From Siphonodentalium dalli (Eukaryota > Mollusca > Scaphopoda > Gadilida > Siphonodentaliidae): a stretch of 64,000 bases of DNA. Shown here piece after piece: positions 1-11,665 of the stretch (position 1 is the stretch's first letter; every line of letters begins with the position of its first letter). Location of the stretch: the NCBI GenBank assembly GCA_032622095.1, contig CP136061.1, positions 63,741,127 to 63,805,126 of the forward strand, given 5' to 3'. A program made the position numbers and the translations under genes. The notes under the pieces were generated by a model, which saw nothing but the letters and a program-made list of their open reading frames with translations, searched no databases and was not told the DNA's origin.

Positions 1-177
1 CCATCATTCCATTCATTTGGTGTATAATAAAGCTTTACTCACATTTCTCGAAACTTATATCCATATTATTGTCAAAGCAAATATGATTCAATGTATGTGT
101 GTATACATTTACTGAGAAGTGAAGGGAAGGATCCACTTAGTAATCACAAGTTTGAATAGGGACATGCATAAGTTAAC

Positions 178-228
178 TGAAGCAAATATAAAGTAGCTAC
201 GGTATAATAATCCGCAATATTAGCTTGT
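178..228 (-). CDS. Doubtful extra exon after the phosphatase HC motif
   Basis: This stretch reads RQANIADYYTVATLYLLQ. It would follow the HC of the preceding exon in correct phase, with spacing like the canonical active-site loop and the helix after it. It has an AG before it and a weak GT after it. The intron it implies (229-269) is only 41 bp, which is unusually short for an animal, and the acceptor has a poor pyrimidine tract. If real, the active-site loop would lack the catalytic arginine. Chance open reading is a fair alternative. Confidence 0.2.
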
Positions 229-269
229 CTAGCATCAGTATCTAAGATAAAATCAAGATCTGTGTGAAC

Positions 270-415
270 CTGCAGTGAACCAACACTCGACCATCAAGAT
301 GCTGGTAACTTCTAGCTTCAGATAATAGCAGAAGAAAATCATGTGGATCGGTCAATTCTGTGACATTGGCGTCGGACAAATACTGGAGATGGGTAACTTC
401 CTTACTACTATCATC
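270..415 (-). CDS. RPTP phosphatase-domain exon: degenerate WPD loop and HC motif
   Basis: The acceptor is ctctttccacag and the donor is AG/gttcac; the exon enters in phase 0 and leaves in phase 2. The 48 codons run from DDSSKEVTHLQY to GRVLVHC. From VTH to DPH it aligns without gaps to the canonical VTHFHFTTWPDHGVPETPH segment, which places DAN where WPD should be; the general-acid aspartate becomes asparagine. The end matches the GPIVVHC strand that carries the nucleophilic cysteine, here still present. The split codon begins with AG, so the residue after Cys is Ser or Arg. The following active-site loop is not securely found in the window. Confidence 0.85.
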
Positions 416-2717
416 CTGTGGAAAGAGTTTGTTCAATATAGAATGACATTAATTGTCAACTTGAAAGGAAAGTAGGTGCCCTTATAAAGAGAATGTCAAG
501 TATATATTAACTCCAACAAATATAAAAAAAACCTAACAAATAATTTTCTCAGAAAAATTAAATGATCCTATCAACCAGTGACACAACTTGAAGAAGCTAT
601 ATGATATACCAACCCTATTAGGGTGAGCTGCTGAAATAAATTGAATTAGTATACAAGATAACACATGATGTGATGAAGTCCTGATAACATGTCTCCTGTC
701 ACCCTTGACAGCAGGGTTTAACCCTTTGAATCCTCACGTCCTGAACATTAAATGGTCTCCATCTGAGGCACATGACATTATATAGAGCTTCTGACGACAT
801 AAATCATACCTGGGACAACTATATGCCAATCTACTTTGCTAACTGAACTAGTGTGTGGTCAAACGTGTCACAAGGTATTTCAGTGAGATAGTCTATTCCA
901 CTTTCAATTAGGGTCCTGCGAATTGGAGATTTTGATCGAATCGAATTCTGGAAATCGAATCGAATATCGAATCGAATCATATCTGTGTGTTGCATTCTCA
1001 ATTGGGCATGTTTTGTCAACGATTAGACGATTTGTGAAACGTTCTATCAACTACATGCACGAAGTTCCATCATAACTTATGTGGCGATGAACCGTCGTTT
1101 ACAATACTATTAACTTCAAATGATAGTTGTCGAGAAAAAAAGGCAGATTTGAAAACAACGTCCATGCAGCCGTCACGACGATTAATATATAACCACTAAA
1201 CGGATTATCAGAACTAAAATCACTCGAAGTTTGTACAGTTTGCATGTATAAACAAAATTGTAAATTGACGTTCAGAATCACCCGTTGTTATAAACTTGAA
1301 GATGCAACAACAGTCGCAGGGTAGCCTGATTATGTAGTGCTGGATGCTTCTTGGACAGATTATTCCATAGATGGGTCATTGTCGCAGATCATCAGATGCC
1401 TGCGATTTATACACCAGGTTGCATTCATCTCATGTGTATGTCCTTGCACTACCTGCAGCTTTATCATGTTTAAAATAAACATGAATAACGACGACATTTT
1501 GTCAAGTGTCAAAGAACGCTCTGAAATTGAAAGTAAACTTCAAAAGAAAACATCGCCAAAATGCAGTTTTCGAAATTTCGATGCCGGGAACACGTGTTGT
1601 TTAAATTCTCAGCTATACTACATAACGCAGAATCGGAGACGGATAGACGGCGGATAACGCTCGCGGTTGCTCAGGCTCATAGCTATTATTATTCATGTGC
1701 GTTGTCGGTCCATTGGTGATCTCCGAGCTTTTGGCTACCATGTTCAAAGCTAGAATTCAGGCGTATTTAGTAGTCCTATAGTGGCTAATTGCTGGCTATA
1801 CTTATATTAAATATATATAATTGCGATGTACAATAAGAATTATAAGGTGTATATATACATCATTTTCTGTAATTAAATGGCACAAAAACAGCTAAGATCG
1901 ACGTGTGTACTTGTCCGTAAACAGCCTACTTTTCCATCAGTGTATATTCGAAATTTCGAGTTGGCAATTTCGACTCGAATTCGAATCGAATTTGACTTTC
2001 GAATCGAATCTCGAATCGAATATTGACATAATTCACTAGTGACATTACCGTTTTTAATTAACGTCGTTTTCAATGGAAATCGAGCACAGGAGTGTAATAA
2101 ATTTGAATTATGCTTAAGTATAATTGGGTTCTTCAACTATTTTTTCTCAGGTACGTATATTTGTATAATCTGATGTAGGTTACTGGCATTAGTAATGTGG
2201 TTGCTTCCATTTCAGCTTGAGGGGAGTTCAATGAGAGTGTATATGATTTATGCTTAATCGTAAATGAATTACGCTTAAACGGACATGGCTCATTTGAACC
2301 CTAAAATTTATGTGTACGTAATTTGAGAAAAGGGGTCTCAAAACATGCATATGCTAAACGCGTTTTGTTAGATATATTTTTTTTTAAATGAGTGCATTCT
2401 CGATACCGCCATGTTTGTGACATAATATTTTCCAAGTTTCCCCAGCGTCTCTATCATTTTTGGTACACGACAATGTGTTTCGGTTGAATCCTATATTTAT
2501 CCATGCAAGAATAATAACCTCTGTTGACAAAGATGTGACGATAGAACGGTTTTCCAGTTTGTTACACAATGTCAACATGAATTTTAGTCATTTACATTGA
2601 TCCTTGGAACACATTGATTTGTCTTAAATATATATACTCTAATCCCAATTTTGTAGGCAATAATTTTCAGTTGAGTGTTTCGATGAACTGCAGTTAGTTC
2701 AATTCCGTAGTTTTTTT
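416..2717. other. Intron stretch with ATCGAAT-rich simple repeats
   Basis: No coding exon is recognised. Two clusters of the short motif ATCGAATCGAAT lie at about 930-980 and 1950-2025, in similar orientation, and a weaker one near 6315-6360. Such clusters occur in subterminal regions of some DNA transposons, but I could not find matching ends here. The motif GCTTAAGYGTAA appears near 2110 and 2250. The stretch near 2270-2340 resembles 17590-17660 (shared TTAAACGGACATG start), so it is a dispersed repeat. The rest appears unique and AT-rich. Confidence 0.4.
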
Positions 2718-3115
2718 TAGAGGCACTCAATCTAATCAGGTGGTCCTCATACCATCAAGATACAACAGCAACAACATTTCTTCAAAATACCCTTTAGTTA
2801 TCAGAATCAATATATTGCTAATCACTGTCAACAATGGTATCAAATTTCCCAAAACTTGTTGTTTAACAACATTTTGTTCAACAAAATATGGCCTTATTAT
2901 CACCCAAGTATCACAAAATTGACTGTATTACCACTTGACTTAGAGTTATCCATCTTCATCCACAATTTAGTCCGAGACCCTCCGTTTGACCATGTGTTTC
3001 TGGGCCACATATTATTACACATCTTGAGAAATAACAAACTTCAACGATCGATATCTGATCACTCTGAGCTCGATCGAGTCAAATATTTTTTACCCTCTGT
3101 TTCTACCTCTAATTA
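2718..3115 (+). repeat. Dispersed repeat family A, copy 1
   Basis: About 400 bp that match 16002-16400 in the same orientation, with shared phrases such as GGCACTCAATC/GGTACTCAATC, ACAACATTT, TTAGAGTTATCCATCTTCATC and GGTCCGAGAC or its variants. Divergence is visible throughout, so the copies are old. No open frame is conserved between them, and no terminal repeats were found. Function unknown. Confidence 0.6.
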
Positions 3116-3294
3116 AATGGAACGATATTGAAAACTGTCACTTCCCTGGTGACATACTGGCATCCGTGTGGAGTTTAGAGTCTATATTTATAGCCACAAG
3201 ACGAAATGTGGGAAAAGGGCAAACATTTAAGACCTCCATGTCATGGGTAAATGCTGAAAAGTCAAAATAGTCTTGTCGATAAAAGTTTTGACTA

Positions 3295-3380
3295 TAAAAT
3301 ATTTGGACTAAGTTGGTTTTTATTCCATTTTGAAGAGGAATAATAATCATATCCTCTACAACATATTCCAAATCCGATAA
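3295..3380 (+). repeat. Short dispersed repeat, also at 6575-6655
   Basis: AAGTTGGTTTTTATTCCATT, the following GAAGAG, ATATCCTCT and the final AATCCGAT are shared with 6575-6655 in the same orientation. The copies are diverged and too short to classify. Confidence 0.45.
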
Positions 3381-3799
3381 ATTCGCTTAGAGCATAATGT
3401 TCTATTAAAAATGGCATCCATGAAGACAATTGGTAATGAAAAATGCTGATTTTCTGTGCAGAACATCTACTACTTTCATATGATATCTAATTTTTCTGTG
3501 TGTTAAAAAAAATATATTCAAAACAGTTAATCCAAGTAGATAATTAACACAGTTCCAATGCTATATGTGCCTGTTTATCTTGTTTACAGTTGATTTCAAC
3601 ATATAAACATGCAAAGAATGATCGACCTATGTAAATTGTGAACAAGCAGTCGCAGACTGCAGTGTCCCCCGCCGAAATGTGCAGTTGGGGAAGTGCATTG
3701 TCAATAATATTTGCGTTCTCTGCCAAAATGTGCAGTTGGAGAAGTGCATTTTCAACAGGAGGTGGGATTTTGCCCAAAGGCTGGCTTGTGAACTCATTT

Positions 3800-4440
3800 T
3801 AGGACTGACATTTGTGGAAATTAGCCATATGACACAAAGTCCAATAACTCTGCTGAAAATATCTGACTGGACCTGGTTTGCGATCTCGTTCTAGATACTG
3901 GTCAAATGAACTCATAAACCAAATATCTTTGAAATCCGTTGACATTTGTGGAAATGAGCCCTGTGACGTCATCCATTTGCACACAAAAAAACAAACAAAG
4001 TCCAATAACTCTGCTGAAAATATCCGGGCGGACCTGGTTTGCGAACTCGTTCTAGATACTAGTCATGTGAACTCATATACCAAACATCTTTGAAATCCGT
4101 TGACATATGTGGAAATGAGCCCTGTGACGTCAATTTGCACACAAAAAAATAAATAAAATCCAATAACTCTGCTGAAAATATCCGGCCGGACCTGGTTTGC
4201 GAACTCGTACTAGATACTGGTCATGTGAACTCATATACCAAAAATCTTTGAAATCCATTGACATTTGTGGAAATGAGCCCTGTGACGTCGTCTATTTGCC
4301 ATTTGATAAATTCAACAAAATTAATAAACAAAGTCCAATAACTCCGGTAAAAATAACAGGCCGAACCTGGCTTGCGAACACATTCTAGGTAATGGTCAGG
4401 TGAACTCATATACCAAAAATCTTTGAAATCCGTTAACATT
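3800..4440 (+). repeat. Array of about 160-bp imperfect units
   Basis: Four to five units share the phrases CTGCTGAAAATAT, CCTGGTTTGCGAACTCG, GTGAACTCATA and ATCTTTGAAATCCGTT. The last phrase recurs at about 3927, 4088, 4246 and 4421, so the unit is roughly 160-175 bp. The array runs directly into the GGAC tail and hairpin at 4470-4556. The 60-70 aa open frames inside are repeats of each other and show no protein signature. Confidence 0.75.
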
Positions 4441-4469
4441 TGTTCAAGGTATGACTCTTACAATTTCGG

Positions 4470-4556
4470 GACAGGCGGACGGACGGCTCGACGGACAGAC
4501 GGACAGACGGAACCCATTCCTATATCCCCCGCAAATTTTCAATTTGGCGGGGGATA
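4470..4556 (+). repeat. GGAC tail plus terminal hairpin
   Basis: A tract of GGACGGAC/GGACAGAC repeats (4473-4510) is followed by a hairpin at 4523-4556. The stem starts TATCCCCCGC and pairs with GCGGGGGATA, continues through AAATT/AATTT, and closes on a TTC loop (4538-4540). The same architecture, with different stem sequence, is seen at 44870-44951, 46080-46218 and 59455-59515. Probably the 3' terminus of a non-autonomous element; mechanism unknown. Confidence 0.7.
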
Positions 4557-7329
4557 AAAACTATATACATACGTACTTAGCTAGATCATATCATGAATCT
4601 CTACACTGGCTACACCTGTAGAAATAATTCTACACCAGTTCAAGTAATGTGAAATGTTTCATGTTCAGATATATAGGGAAGCTTATAAACATTTAAAAAA
4701 AAACAGTGCAGCTAATATATTCTTAGTTAATATCATTCCTCAGTAAATAGTGTATTCCACTCTGTACGTAGTTCACGAAGATCCCAGCTCGATGTTGCAT
4801 GAAATATGTCACTTTGTTGAGTCGAGTTTGATTAGCATCCTTTACAATCATTAAATTTCTCACGGGTAATCAATTCAATGTTTATTTCGATGTCGACTCA
4901 CAAAAGTCACAGACAAATCATGCAATCTGGATTGTCACACCCCATATTGTGAAATATATTATTAAGGAACAAGTAATAAATAAATATATATTGTCACTGA
5001 GTTGTTTTTTTCAATGCTATAAAGTTCTCCGTCAGAACATTAAAACGTTATTATATTTTTAACTGGTTGAATATGATCTCTACGGTAGCCAGAGTATAAA
5101 TTCATGACATGATCTAATACTTGGCGACCCATTCCTATATTTTGTAAGAAAGATATTCACCATATACTGCAAATCATGCAATTTACTACGATAATGATGT
5201 TGGGTTGAAATTTAAATACAAATGTATCTCAACATAATTACTTATTATACATGTATAAGTAATATTATGTTCCTTTCTGAACCCCCTCCCCCAATCGCAC
5301 CATCACCATGTCTCGGATAAATTCAGGATGACTGTCCTATCATTAAATTCCTGTCAACAGAGACCAATTTTCACACAGGGACACATACAATCAAATTGAA
5401 ACCCCTTTATCGCGTACCGGAAACTATAAGGCGCTGGGGAAGCTTATTTACGAATACACCCGGAAATCCTTGGCTGTTGTCGGTGATTGCATCATCCAAA
5501 AATGGCAGCTATGTTGGAAAAAATGTTCGGGACACAAACATTGCTATTTTGTTGTGCTTTTCATGACTTGAATGCATTTATGGGACATATATTGGTCGTA
5601 GAAAGGTAGTTTGGGTATTTATCTACCTATTTTGATACCGGGAAAAATTCAAAAGCAAATATTATTGTGTATTTTTGAGCGCAAACTGCCATGTGGCTTT
5701 AAGCATAATTTAATTAATAGCATAATAGAGTCATAATTCTATTAAGCTTAAGCGTAAATCAATATCTACATTATGCTTAAGTGTAAGTGAACTGCACTTT
5801 AATAAACATAATTCAATTATGCTTAGGTATAATTCATTAATGCTAAGCATAATGTATTATGCTAAAGCGTAAATTACGCTAAAGTGTAAATGAATTATTC
5901 TTAATAAATGTGAAAAAGGCCTCCTATAGTACTCGCAGAAATGCATCATGTTTTTCCTATATTGATTTATAACTTATATTTCTAATTCTATAACAAGTAG
6001 GATATTAAGCCTTGGGGTACTTGAATCAATTGATAGGGACATGCTTTATTTGAAATATTTATGACTTGGAGATTGACTTGGAGATTGATGACAGACCGTA
6101 CGAATGCATGTTTTGTATTGTGTCATGCTCACGATGATGCTCACTATAACTACGAATCGGGAATACAGTTATCACATTGAATATTTTTGGGAGAAATGAA
6201 CTGCCAACTTGATAGTTTAATTTTGACAACAATGTCTCTGTTAATATGGAACAATGTTACCACATAATATGTGATATTGTTGAGATTCGTTTTGTGCTGA
6301 ATCCACCGACTGATATCGAATCAAATCGAATCATCAGGAGTATATCAAATTGAATCTCGAAGCTTCGCCAGAGTATACACGTAAGACCTGGTTGCATGCT
6401 ATTTCCATAATATTTAGACATTTCACTGAATTTATCATCTACTAGTACAAACAGAAGACAACCATGGTCATGATATACATGTATGTAACAAGACTATTTT
6501 ATCAAAGTTAATATTCATGGCACACTATTATTATAGTCCGGTCAATAAACTCATTTTTTAGGGTATTCCTAGAAACAATTTGGATAAGTTGGTTTTTATT
6601 CCATTTGGAAGAGTAATATATCCTCTAACACATCTAAAATCCGATTTGAGTATTTTTTGCCATTCCAAGTGCATTATGGTAGTTGGTATAAAAAAATCAG
6701 AATTTCAGTTGTATGTCCACCAAATAATACCAAATTAGTAATAAAATAGAATAAACACAAACAATGCCTAGTTGAAACCATATCCGTAGATTCTGTCCCA
6801 AAATGGCCACAAAAATGGACAAAATTGAATGAACTTTACATTTTATGGAAAATTAAATAGCTAGTCCTATAAGAGTGAAAAAGCTCTTGAGTTATGCGAG
6901 GAAGAATGATTTCAGGGAATGATAAGGGAAACTTTTGATAAGAGATGTTCAATTCTCCCTAATGTATCTCGCCGAGAGAGCAAGCGAAATCAGGGTCTCA
7001 TGATACAATGGTTAAATCAAGACTTTTTTAGTGCCCAGAAACATAAAAATAACACAGTTGTATCTGCATGGTTTATCTTGAATCCAGTGATATATGTGTA
7101 GTTAACCAGTTAATGCAATTTAATAGGGATGTATTGATTCTGCGAACTTTTCTAGGTGGAAGAATATATGTACTCAGAGCAGTCTCACAAAGGTGACCAA
7201 TCATATTTTTATATCTACAACATCAAATATGTAAAAATTCACTACTATAGAACATTATGAGAGCTCTTTATAGAATACTCGGGAAAATATGAAGATTTTA
7301 TTGTCTGTGTCTTAACACTTTCAGTGCCA
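4557..7329. other. Intron stretch with a GCTTAAGYGTAA motif cluster
   Basis: No exon is recognised. At 5700-5910 the motif ATTATGCTTAAGYGTAA and its reverse forms recur about eight times in AT-rich DNA, spaced roughly 15-30 bp apart. The part at 6575-6655 is a copy of the short repeat at 3295-3380. Elsewhere I see nothing beyond AT-rich sequence. Confidence 0.4.
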
Positions 7330-7735
7330 TGGGCCTGTCAGATTGGTTGGTTGACATCTCTGCCAAGTTTAAAAAAAATTGACTGGGAATGACGGAATAC
7401 AGGCTCGGACAAAAGATGCATCCCATGATGTATGATTCTATGTAAAAAATGGCAATAATTTCGTAAAAATTAGTTCAACTGAACTAAAAATTGCATGTGC
7501 ATAGGTGCACATGCTGGTTGATATATGTGCCAAGTTTAAAAGAAATTGACCAGAATATGAGGGAATACAGGCTTGGACAAAAGATGCGTCCCAAGATGTA
7601 CAATTCTATGTTGAAAATGGCAATAACTCTGCCAAAATTTGTCCGAATGAACTCAAAATTGCAGGTGTACAGTTCGCACGTGAGATTCCGTCTGGTTTCA
7701 GATACTGCCAAATGCAAATTGTGACAAATTTCCTT
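7330..7735 (+). repeat. Array of about 167-bp units, related to 25200-25690
   Basis: GCCAAGTTTAAAA followed by AAATTGAC, GGAATACAGGCT and GGACAAAAGATGC occurs at about 7362 and again at 7529, a period of 167 bp. The unit at 25200-25690 shares GTGCCAAGTTTAAAA, AATTGACCA and GCTCGGACAAAATT. No GGAC tail is attached here. Confidence 0.6.
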
Positions 7736-7891
7736 ATACAAGTTACTTTCATCTTCCACAAAGAGTCTAAGACTGTTCATTGTTCATTGTTTTTGTTTCT
7801 GTTTTTGTTATGGTATAAATACCACAGTTAATTAGTCTGACAAACATTTCAAGACCCAAAGACACACCATTGTCGGAAATATGTCAAACAC

Positions 7892-8022
7892 GTTATTCTG
7901 TTTCCTGCTAGGGTGCATGGTGTCATGTTCCCGGCCTGAAAATTTTATTCAAACAGCTTGGTTGAATAAAAATTTCAGGCCGGGAACATGACACCATGTA
8001 CCATGGGAGGAAATAGAATAAC
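7892..8022. repeat. Foldback of two ~60-bp arms
   Basis: GTTATTCT at 7892 opens an arm that returns in reverse complement ending AGAATAAC at 8022. The inner 34-bp part around ATGTTCCCGGCCTGAAA is perfectly or nearly perfectly paired, and the unpaired centre is only about 9 nt. It would form a long hairpin in DNA or RNA. A MITE or an inverted duplication are both possible. Confidence 0.8.
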
Positions 8023-8729
8023 TTATACTGTTCAAATAACAATGATAACAAGCAGAATGTTGTCTTGAAAAACAATGTGCAATGTGCATTTATGATGGCC
8101 TAAATTATACACAACAGTAAATCATCACTAAAAGTTTATATTCAAACTATATATACTGGGTTATTGCAGTGCCACCATATTAACTGTGGCAAGCAATGCT
8201 GCAAACATTATTTGCACACCTTGCTTTGGTATAGTAAACTTAATTTTCCCTGTAAACTATGGACACTTGCCTAAAATGGTAATTTAGTGTGTATTTAGTG
8301 ATGCTATCCCGCATCTAGCAGGCTAGCATCATCAAATTCACCCTCTGGGGACCTCATTTTGCATGGCCTCATCTGCTATGGGAGACATAGACTCAGATTA
8401 AAGTTCCAAAATGGTGAATATTGTGATGTACCATTGGGAACCTCGATTATGCAATGTGTCGTCGGCCATTTTGGGGATATAGAGAAACTAAACTAGCAAA
8501 GAAACAGAATTATTAATCTATGTGAAGAACTTTCTATAGAAATTTGATAATAAAGGAAACTTTCCAGAGAAGATGAGGCCTAGGCAGAATGAGATTCCCA
8601 GTAAGTGAATTTAATTATTCTAGCCTGCTGTGTGGGGTAGTGTCACTAAATTCATCCTCTGGGGACCTCATTCTGCACATGACAGGCACCTTATTCTCAG
8701 GCCTGATACCAAAGCACAAAGAAAACCCA

Positions 8730-9100
8730 ATGACTGACAGAATTACAAGGAGAAATGTTCGTATGGACACAAAATTAAGGAATTGCCATAACTCTAGTAA
8801 GATAATATGAATAAATGGACAAAACACAAATCATTTCCCCCAAGCTGGGCTACATCACAAAACCAAAGCACAACAAATATGATGGAAGGCCCACAACTCT
8901 ATTAAGAATAAATGAATGAAACCCAATATGTGGTTATCTTTTTTCCCCAAGCTGGGCTATCACCATACCAAAGGAGGAGAAATCCCATATTTCACAAAAG
9001 TTTTACAAGATGGTATGTTTGGACGGACAGAGAGACAGACGGACAGAGCCCTTGACTATATGCCCCGAACCTATTAAATCCAGGGGCAGGGGCCATAACG
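8730..9100 (+). repeat. Unit array with degraded GGAC tail and hairpin
   Basis: CCCCAAGCTGGGCTA recurs at about 8840 and 8946 within imperfect ~106-bp units. A short GGACGGACAGAGAGACAGACGG-like tract (9018-9045) follows, then a weak hairpin (TATGCCCC at 9059 against GGGGCCATA at 9089). It resembles the modules at 4.5, 44.9 and 46.2 kb but is more decayed. Confidence 0.5.
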
Positions 9101-9265
9101 CAATTCGAGCAAGACTTGTTCTCAAATTCATGAGCAGAAGCCATGCTATAAGCAAATGGAAGGACACACAGCCAACCTCATTCGGCGAACGATAGGTTGA
9201 GTTTGTTACATGGCTCTACTGTACAAATTGAATTGAAAAAAATATTTTTAATAAAGAATATTTAC

Positions 9266-9385
9266 CTTCCAAATGGTGAATTGTCTTACAATGAATGATG
9301 ACATCTTTGCCTTTGACCTCAGAGAAACAACTATGCTGCCATATGCTTTCGGTGTTTTATTACTCCAGTATTTAGCACAGCTTGT
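9266..9385 (-). CDS. RPTP phosphatase-domain exon: KYW to FTIWK
   Basis: The exon is 40 codons, phase 0 on both sides, with acceptor ccattcacag and donor AAG/gtaaat. It begins TSCAKYWSNKTPKAYGSIVV and ends SSFIVRQFTIWK. The pattern matches the canonical KCxxYWP...YGxIxVxL...IRxFxL block that precedes the WPD loop, with YWP changed to YWS. The next downstream exon continues directly in phase. Confidence 0.92.
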
Positions 9386-10150
9386 CTGTGAATGGAAAAA
9401 TTAAAGAAGTATAAATTAATTACCACTTTGTTCTTTCCTCTAATTACAAATTTCCAAGAAGATAAGCTTTGTTATTTTTATCTCGACCCCAACACGAAAT
9501 TAATGATAATTAATGATATGTAGCAATCTAATGTCTTAAATACATATTCATGGTTCCTGACCTCGAGCTACAAAAACATACAATCATTTGTTAATGGGTC
9601 ATTTGTGTGTGACGAATGAAGGACTGTTTGTATTGATTTTTGTGTAGTTCAGATTTGTGTTTTTGGAAATGGCATATGGATGATGTTGTTTAATATTTTG
9701 ACAGCAATGGTTAAACTAAGAATTCTTCAAAAATAAATATCAGTTTGATGCAGTAAACTAAGCACGTAATTTGTCTTTAACATCACTTTTTGCTTAATGT
9801 CCTGTGAATCGATTTGATGCAATTCAAAATAGTTACCCAAAATATGTATCTCCTAATAAGTATCTTATTGGTTATGTCCTTCATGTACGCATTCCTAGAA
9901 GAATTTTTGATAAACGGGTATGAAATACCTATGGTACATTTATTCGTGCACCGGAAAATGCCTAAAGCAAGGACGGTCGCACTGTGTCGGCTTCACATCA
10001 CGCATGCATCGTATGAGTACCAGTCAGCTGGTGAGTTTCAGAGCATGTTCTGATCAAACTAGAGCAGTGCCTGCAATTGCTGGAGCCAGTTCATTGGTTG
10101 GATTGTACAAATGACTGGGGTAATAGTGAAATGTTGGAAAGCATCTGCAA
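9386..10150. other. Intron stretch, nothing recognised
   Basis: AT-rich sequence with short open frames only; no splice-bordered coding signature and no repeat ends seen. Confidence 0.4.
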
Positions 10151-11665
10151 CAGGTAACAATTGGGTAGCCATGGCAAGACACTGGCATGAACAGAGATGA
10201 AACAAACCCGGTCATGCCAGAAGCAGGTCCAGAGGAAACTGCTACAGAACTTCCACCATGTGTCTTTTCTTCTCTGCAGAGGCAGCCGCGACTAGGAACA
10301 AGGAGGCGTGCCTACCAACCCTATCCCTGGAGGAGGTGTTCTGCTGTCTTCCTGATATGGGGGCCCCCTCCAGTCCTTTGGTTGTGGATTGCCGCTGATC
10401 GAAAGGCATTATTGAAGTTTTCGGGTGCCATTGTAGAAGTTGAATTAAATAATAATTATCCTAAAATTTCTGTTATGAAACATAATATAATGTTAGTAAA
10501 CAATGTCGGAAAGTTATGAATCAGACTCAGGGTCAATGTTGTCGGCAGTTGGTTCAAGAGACCTCATTGGAGCAGTGAATATGCACGTTATTATATCAAG
10601 TGGAAGAGCCAGGGGACCTCAACTGGGATCACACTGGAAAAAAGTTTGTGTCCATCTAAAATGTACAAATAATTGTACGCAAGTTGACCCATCTGTAAAA
10701 TATGCAGGACAAACATTGTAATTGGTAAATGTAAATTTCACTGCAACATTCCTGATGCATTGTATTAAAACATGTGCTGGGACTAAATTGTCCAATGACC
10801 ACCAAATGTGTTATTTGTCCACTAAGATTAATTGGCAGCAAATAATTTTAAATTGCCTATTCTCATGGTAAACATGTGGTGCTGGTCATGTCTAGTGAGG
10901 TCCCCTGAACTGTAAGTTAACACAACAAAGCATCAGCTCACGCATGTTTTCCGAGAACGCTGTCAGCTGGGTGACTAGTATCTATTCCACATGTGCTTTG
11001 ATGCGCCTTGAAGTCGAAGAACCGGCCCATCGGATGGGAAAGGCAAACTTGGACATGCACCGAATATATGCTTCCCGAATCCACAGGATGTAGTGACAGT
11101 ACATCCTTATTTCCTGGATGCACAGTCCGTCCAGGATCTCAGGATGGAGAAGAAATGCAAGCATCCCGACTTAAGGTCGCCTGGTTCTATGAGGAACCAA
11201 TTCGGGTGCCTCAATATTTAAGTTATAAGCCTGTGGAGCTTCTGGCATAGGAGCCGAAGAAGGCCAGGAACTGTAAGGCCAAGACCAAACTGGAGATGGA
11301 CAGAAGAACACAGGTGGATAACAGGGATACTTGCTTTCCCCAAAACCTGGAGGGATGGAAGCAGGAATAGACCCGACTGGAGGACAGACCGAAGCCTGTG
11401 CAGAATATTTCCATGGCATGGAGGCAGTGGCAGGTGATACATTGGACTGCGATGGCAGACAATCTGTCGACTGGACCAGGATTTGCCAGCTACAGATCGC
11501 CATGTTAAGAAACCGGCATGTGCAGAGAAGGAACGAACCTGGTTTTGCCAGAGACAGGACCAGCAGTAGCTGCCACAAAACTTCCATTGCCTGCCCTTCT
11601 CTGCAGAGGCCGCGACTATGAAAGTAGGGGGCTTGCTTACCAACCACCTCCGAGCCAGCAAGGAT
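10151..11665. repeat. Pair of diverged direct repeats flanking a GC-richer block
   Basis: The segment at about 10190-10335 (CTTCTCTGCAGAGGC, CGCGACTA, CCTACCAACC) resembles 11500-11660 (CTTCTCTGCAGAGGC, CGCGACTATGAAAG, CTTACCAACC) in the same orientation. Between them base composition is richer in GC than the flanks. Direct repeats around a distinct block would fit a long-terminal-repeat-like or duplicated insertion, but I found no polymerase, integrase or capsid signature. Confidence 0.35.
11171..11647 (-). CDS. Unidentified proline-rich open frame (158 aa)
   Basis: This frame is open for 158 codons in an AT-rich region. Its C-terminal two thirds are rich in Pro, Ser and Trp (for example PPVGSIPASIPPGFGESKYP), which resembles a low-complexity structural or transposon ORF segment. 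No domain is recognised. It lies between the direct repeats above. The plus strand is also open for 96 codons in part, so the frame could be spurious. Confidence 0.25.
   Translation of the reverse strand: MVGKQAPYFHSRGLCREGQAMEVLWQLLLVLSLAKPGSFLLCTCRFLNMAICSWQILVQSTDCLPSQSNVSPATASMPWKYSAQASVCPPVGSIPASIPPGFGESKYPCYPPVFFCPSPVWSWPYSSWPSSAPMPEAPQAYNLNIEAPELVPHRTRRP

Noticed and set aside
907-2025. A hAT element bounded by the two ATCGAAT clusters
   Set aside because: TAGGGTCCTGCGAAT at the left resembles a hAT end, but no matching right end or 8-bp duplication was found.
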